Source: Lachnospiraceae bacterium UBA1778 (GTDB lineage: Bacteria > Bacillota > Clostridia > Lachnospirales > Lachnospiraceae). From it: a DNA stretch of 14,886 nucleotides. Of the stretch, positions 13,697-14,886 are shown piece by piece (position 1 is the stretch's first letter; every line of letters starts with the position of its first letter). The notes below the pieces were generated by a model. The model was not told the origin of the DNA and made no database searches. It saw nothing but the letters and a program-made list of their open reading frames with translations. Made by a program: the position numbers and the translations under genes. Where the stretch lies: positions 4,946 through 19,831 of the forward strand of contig DCGM01000062.1 in NCBI GenBank assembly GCA_002315255.1, in the 5' to 3' direction.

Positions 13697-14725
13697 ATGT
13701 TGTCGACTGTAGCGATGACTGCATTTGCAGCTGATCGACCGGTCTTTGATACCAGCGTAACAACCATTCAGAATCTGTCATCTTATGTTACCGTAGATAA
13801 TAACAAGGATGGTACAATTACCATTCATATGCCGACGCTGTCATCCACGACTGTCAATATCGCAACAACGTATTCAGGATATGAAGCCGCGGATTTCTCG
13901 CTTCATTATGGATATGAAAAGGGATCCGGTACGGACATGTCGACGGTTGGCGGTTCAATAGTTGATTACGGTTGGTCGGACCACACTTCATTTACAGAGA
14001 GTGATATCACTGTCGATATTACTACCGGTCAGCCTAGAACGGCAATTATTATTTCCGGTCACCTGGCAAGCGCTTCTTCCTGCCCCGGTGATGAGAACTA
14101 TTGGGGCCTGATGCGCTATACAAATCCGACTAAGATTACTTACAATCTGAACGGAGGAAAAGTCGGAGATGCGACAGCCAACCAGACTGAATATCTGCTT
14201 TCGGGTGAAGATCTTCAAACCACATTTAATGCTCCTACATTAGATCATTATACGTTTGACGGCTGGTACACGCAGGCTGAAGGCGGTGAAAAAGTGACTA
14301 AGGCTACCGGGGCGGCCGCTACTTATTACGCACATTGGGTTGGTCTGGCCGAGATATCAGACGGTGCCGAGCAGACCATCGATGTGTCTTCAAGCAATGA
14401 TGCAGTATTTAAAAGCGCTGCCGCGATTGCTTATTTTACCAAGCTCACCATAGATGGTAATGAGGTTGCCGCCGGAAATTATAATGTCACTTCCGGCTCC
14501 ACAATCGTTACGATTAAGAACAGCTACCTGAAAACGCTCACAAACGGATCGCATACGCTTTCGATTGTTTCAACGATAGGAAGCGCAGATACGACCTTCA
14601 CCGTAACGAATTCCGCGCCTCAGACAGGAGATACTTCAAATATGGCTCTTCTGTGGATCGTTTTTTCCGCAGCCCTTGTAATGCTTGTGGCAGTCATTTG
14701 CAAAAAGAAACCGGCAGATGATTAA
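13697..14725 (+). CDS. Sortase-type wall-anchored surface protein with broken signal-peptide start
   Basis: The readable protein has four parts: the end of a signal peptide with an AFA cleavage site (about residue 10), an unassigned beta-rich domain (about 15-145), one Flg_new/Listeria-Bacteroides repeat (TYNLNGG to YYAHW, about 149-213), and an X2-like immunoglobulin-type domain (LTIDGNEVAAGNYNV to FTV, about 249-304). The C-terminus is a PQTGD sortase motif, a hydrophobic helix and KKKPADD, so it should be covalently attached to the peptidoglycan. The ATG at 13697 cannot be the natural start: it leaves only a stub of the signal peptide, while the hydrophobic core IAAIAFSAVMLSTVAMTAFA is encoded in frame from 13670. 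That core is preceded directly by TAA TAG, and no ribosome binding site is well placed. A one-base change near 13669 would join it to ATG 13656 (MSANR...). It is either a pseudogene, a real indel or a sequencing error. It has its own strong terminator downstream. Confidence 0.75.
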   Translation: MLSTVAMTAFAADRPVFDTSVTTIQNLSSYVTVDNNKDGTITIHMPTLSSTTVNIATTYSGYEAADFSLHYGYEKGSGTDMSTVGGSIVDYGWSDHTSFTESDITVDITTGQPRTAIIISGHLASASSCPGDENYWGLMRYTNPTKITYNLNGGKVGDATANQTEYLLSGEDLQTTFNAPTLDHYTFDGWYTQAEGGEKVTKATGAAATYYAHWVGLAEISDGAEQTIDVSSSNDAVFKSAAAIAYFTKLTIDGNEVAAGNYNVTSGSTIVTIKNSYLKTLTNGSHTLSIVSTIGSADTTFTVTNSAPQTGDTSNMALLWIVFSAALVMLVAVICKKKPADD

Positions 14726-14757
14726 CACTGACACATCACGATAAAGGAATATAAACA

Positions 14758-14791
14758 GTCCCCGTGTCTTATGACACGGGGACGTTTTTTT
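14758..14791 (+). terminator. Intrinsic terminator after the surface protein gene
   Basis: GTCCCCGTGTC (14758-14768) pairs perfectly with GACACGGGGAC (14773-14783) around a TTAT loop, followed by seven T residues (14785-14791). It is a textbook rho-independent terminator, 32 bp after the surface protein stop. On the opposite strand the T-run is weak, so it would serve the convergent gene at 14807 poorly. Confidence 0.95.
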
Positions 14792-14806
14792 GCCTCGCAA
14801 ATCTGA

Positions 14807-14886
14807 TTAGAAAAGCTGTCCCGGAAGTTTCAGTTTTTCCTTATACGGAAAACTTGCTTCGTATTCTTCAAACTGAAGCGGTTTCT
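14807..14886 (-). CDS. C-terminal end of an unidentified protein (partial)
   Basis: Reading leftward from the window edge, an open frame of 25 residues ends in TAA at 14807. It reads KPLQFEEYEASFPYKEKLKL and then PGQLF. The residue mix and codon use look like real protein, and the stop lies just beyond the terminator of the convergent surface protein gene, which is where a gene end would be expected. Too little is visible to name a family. Confidence 0.5.
   Translation of the reverse strand, partial: KPLQFEEYEASFPYKEKLKLPGQLF

Noticed and set aside
13534..13734. 66-codon plus-strand frame before the surface protein
   Set aside because: Overlaps the signal-peptide region out of frame, no domain or sensible composition; its GGTAAGG site is too far (about 14 bases) from the ATG.

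Overview
The window looks like a chromosomal segment of a Gram-positive anaerobe of the Clostridia (Bacillota), most likely a gut Lachnospiraceae-type organism. This rests on strong purine-rich ribosome binding sites, roughly balanced GC, a sortase-type PQTGD wall anchor, a Flg_new/InlB-like repeat, a BceAB/MacB-type ABC exporter and a cytoplasmic LacZ-type beta-galactosidase. The genus assignment is inference. No rRNA, tRNA, CRISPR array, insertion sequence or phage gene was seen.

Layout. (1) 1-1946, minus strand: the start of a family-2 glycosyltransferase (cut by the window edge), preceded in the same direction by an APH-like small-molecule kinase, a 30-bp tandem repeat, and a GNAT acetyltransferase with a TTG start. 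(2) 1947-2286: a divergent intergenic region with an extended -10 promoter and a leader hairpin in front of lacZ. (3) 2287-5410: an intact 1011-residue GH2 beta-galactosidase followed by a long nested hairpin terminator. (4) 5438-9717, plus strand: tandem promoter-like sites, then an ABC ATPase, its two-FtsX-domain permease, and an aldo/keto reductase. (5) 13490-9747, minus strand: a good sigma-A-type promoter drives what looks like a four-gene operon made of a SulP anion transporter with no STAS domain, a metal-dependent amidohydrolase, a GNAT acetyltransferase, and a secreted lipoprotein esterase of the HSL type. (6) 13697-14791, plus strand: a cell-wall-anchored surface protein whose signal-peptide start is broken, closed by a strong terminator. 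(7) 14807-14886: the C-terminal end of an unidentified minus-strand gene.

How the genes fit together. The ABC pair is a self-contained exporter or stress-sensing module. LacZ is a stand-alone cytoplasmic glycosidase with its own promoter and terminator and no transporter or regulator beside it. The minus-strand operon is the most suggestive grouping: an extracytoplasmic esterase, an anion importer and a cytoplasmic amidohydrolase could together harvest an ester-linked organic acid, but that is a hypothesis from gene order only. I see no clear evidence of a wholly new system. The points most worth a second look are the STAS-less SulP and its operon, the broken surface-protein start, and two short tandem repeats lying exactly in the leaders of minus-strand genes.
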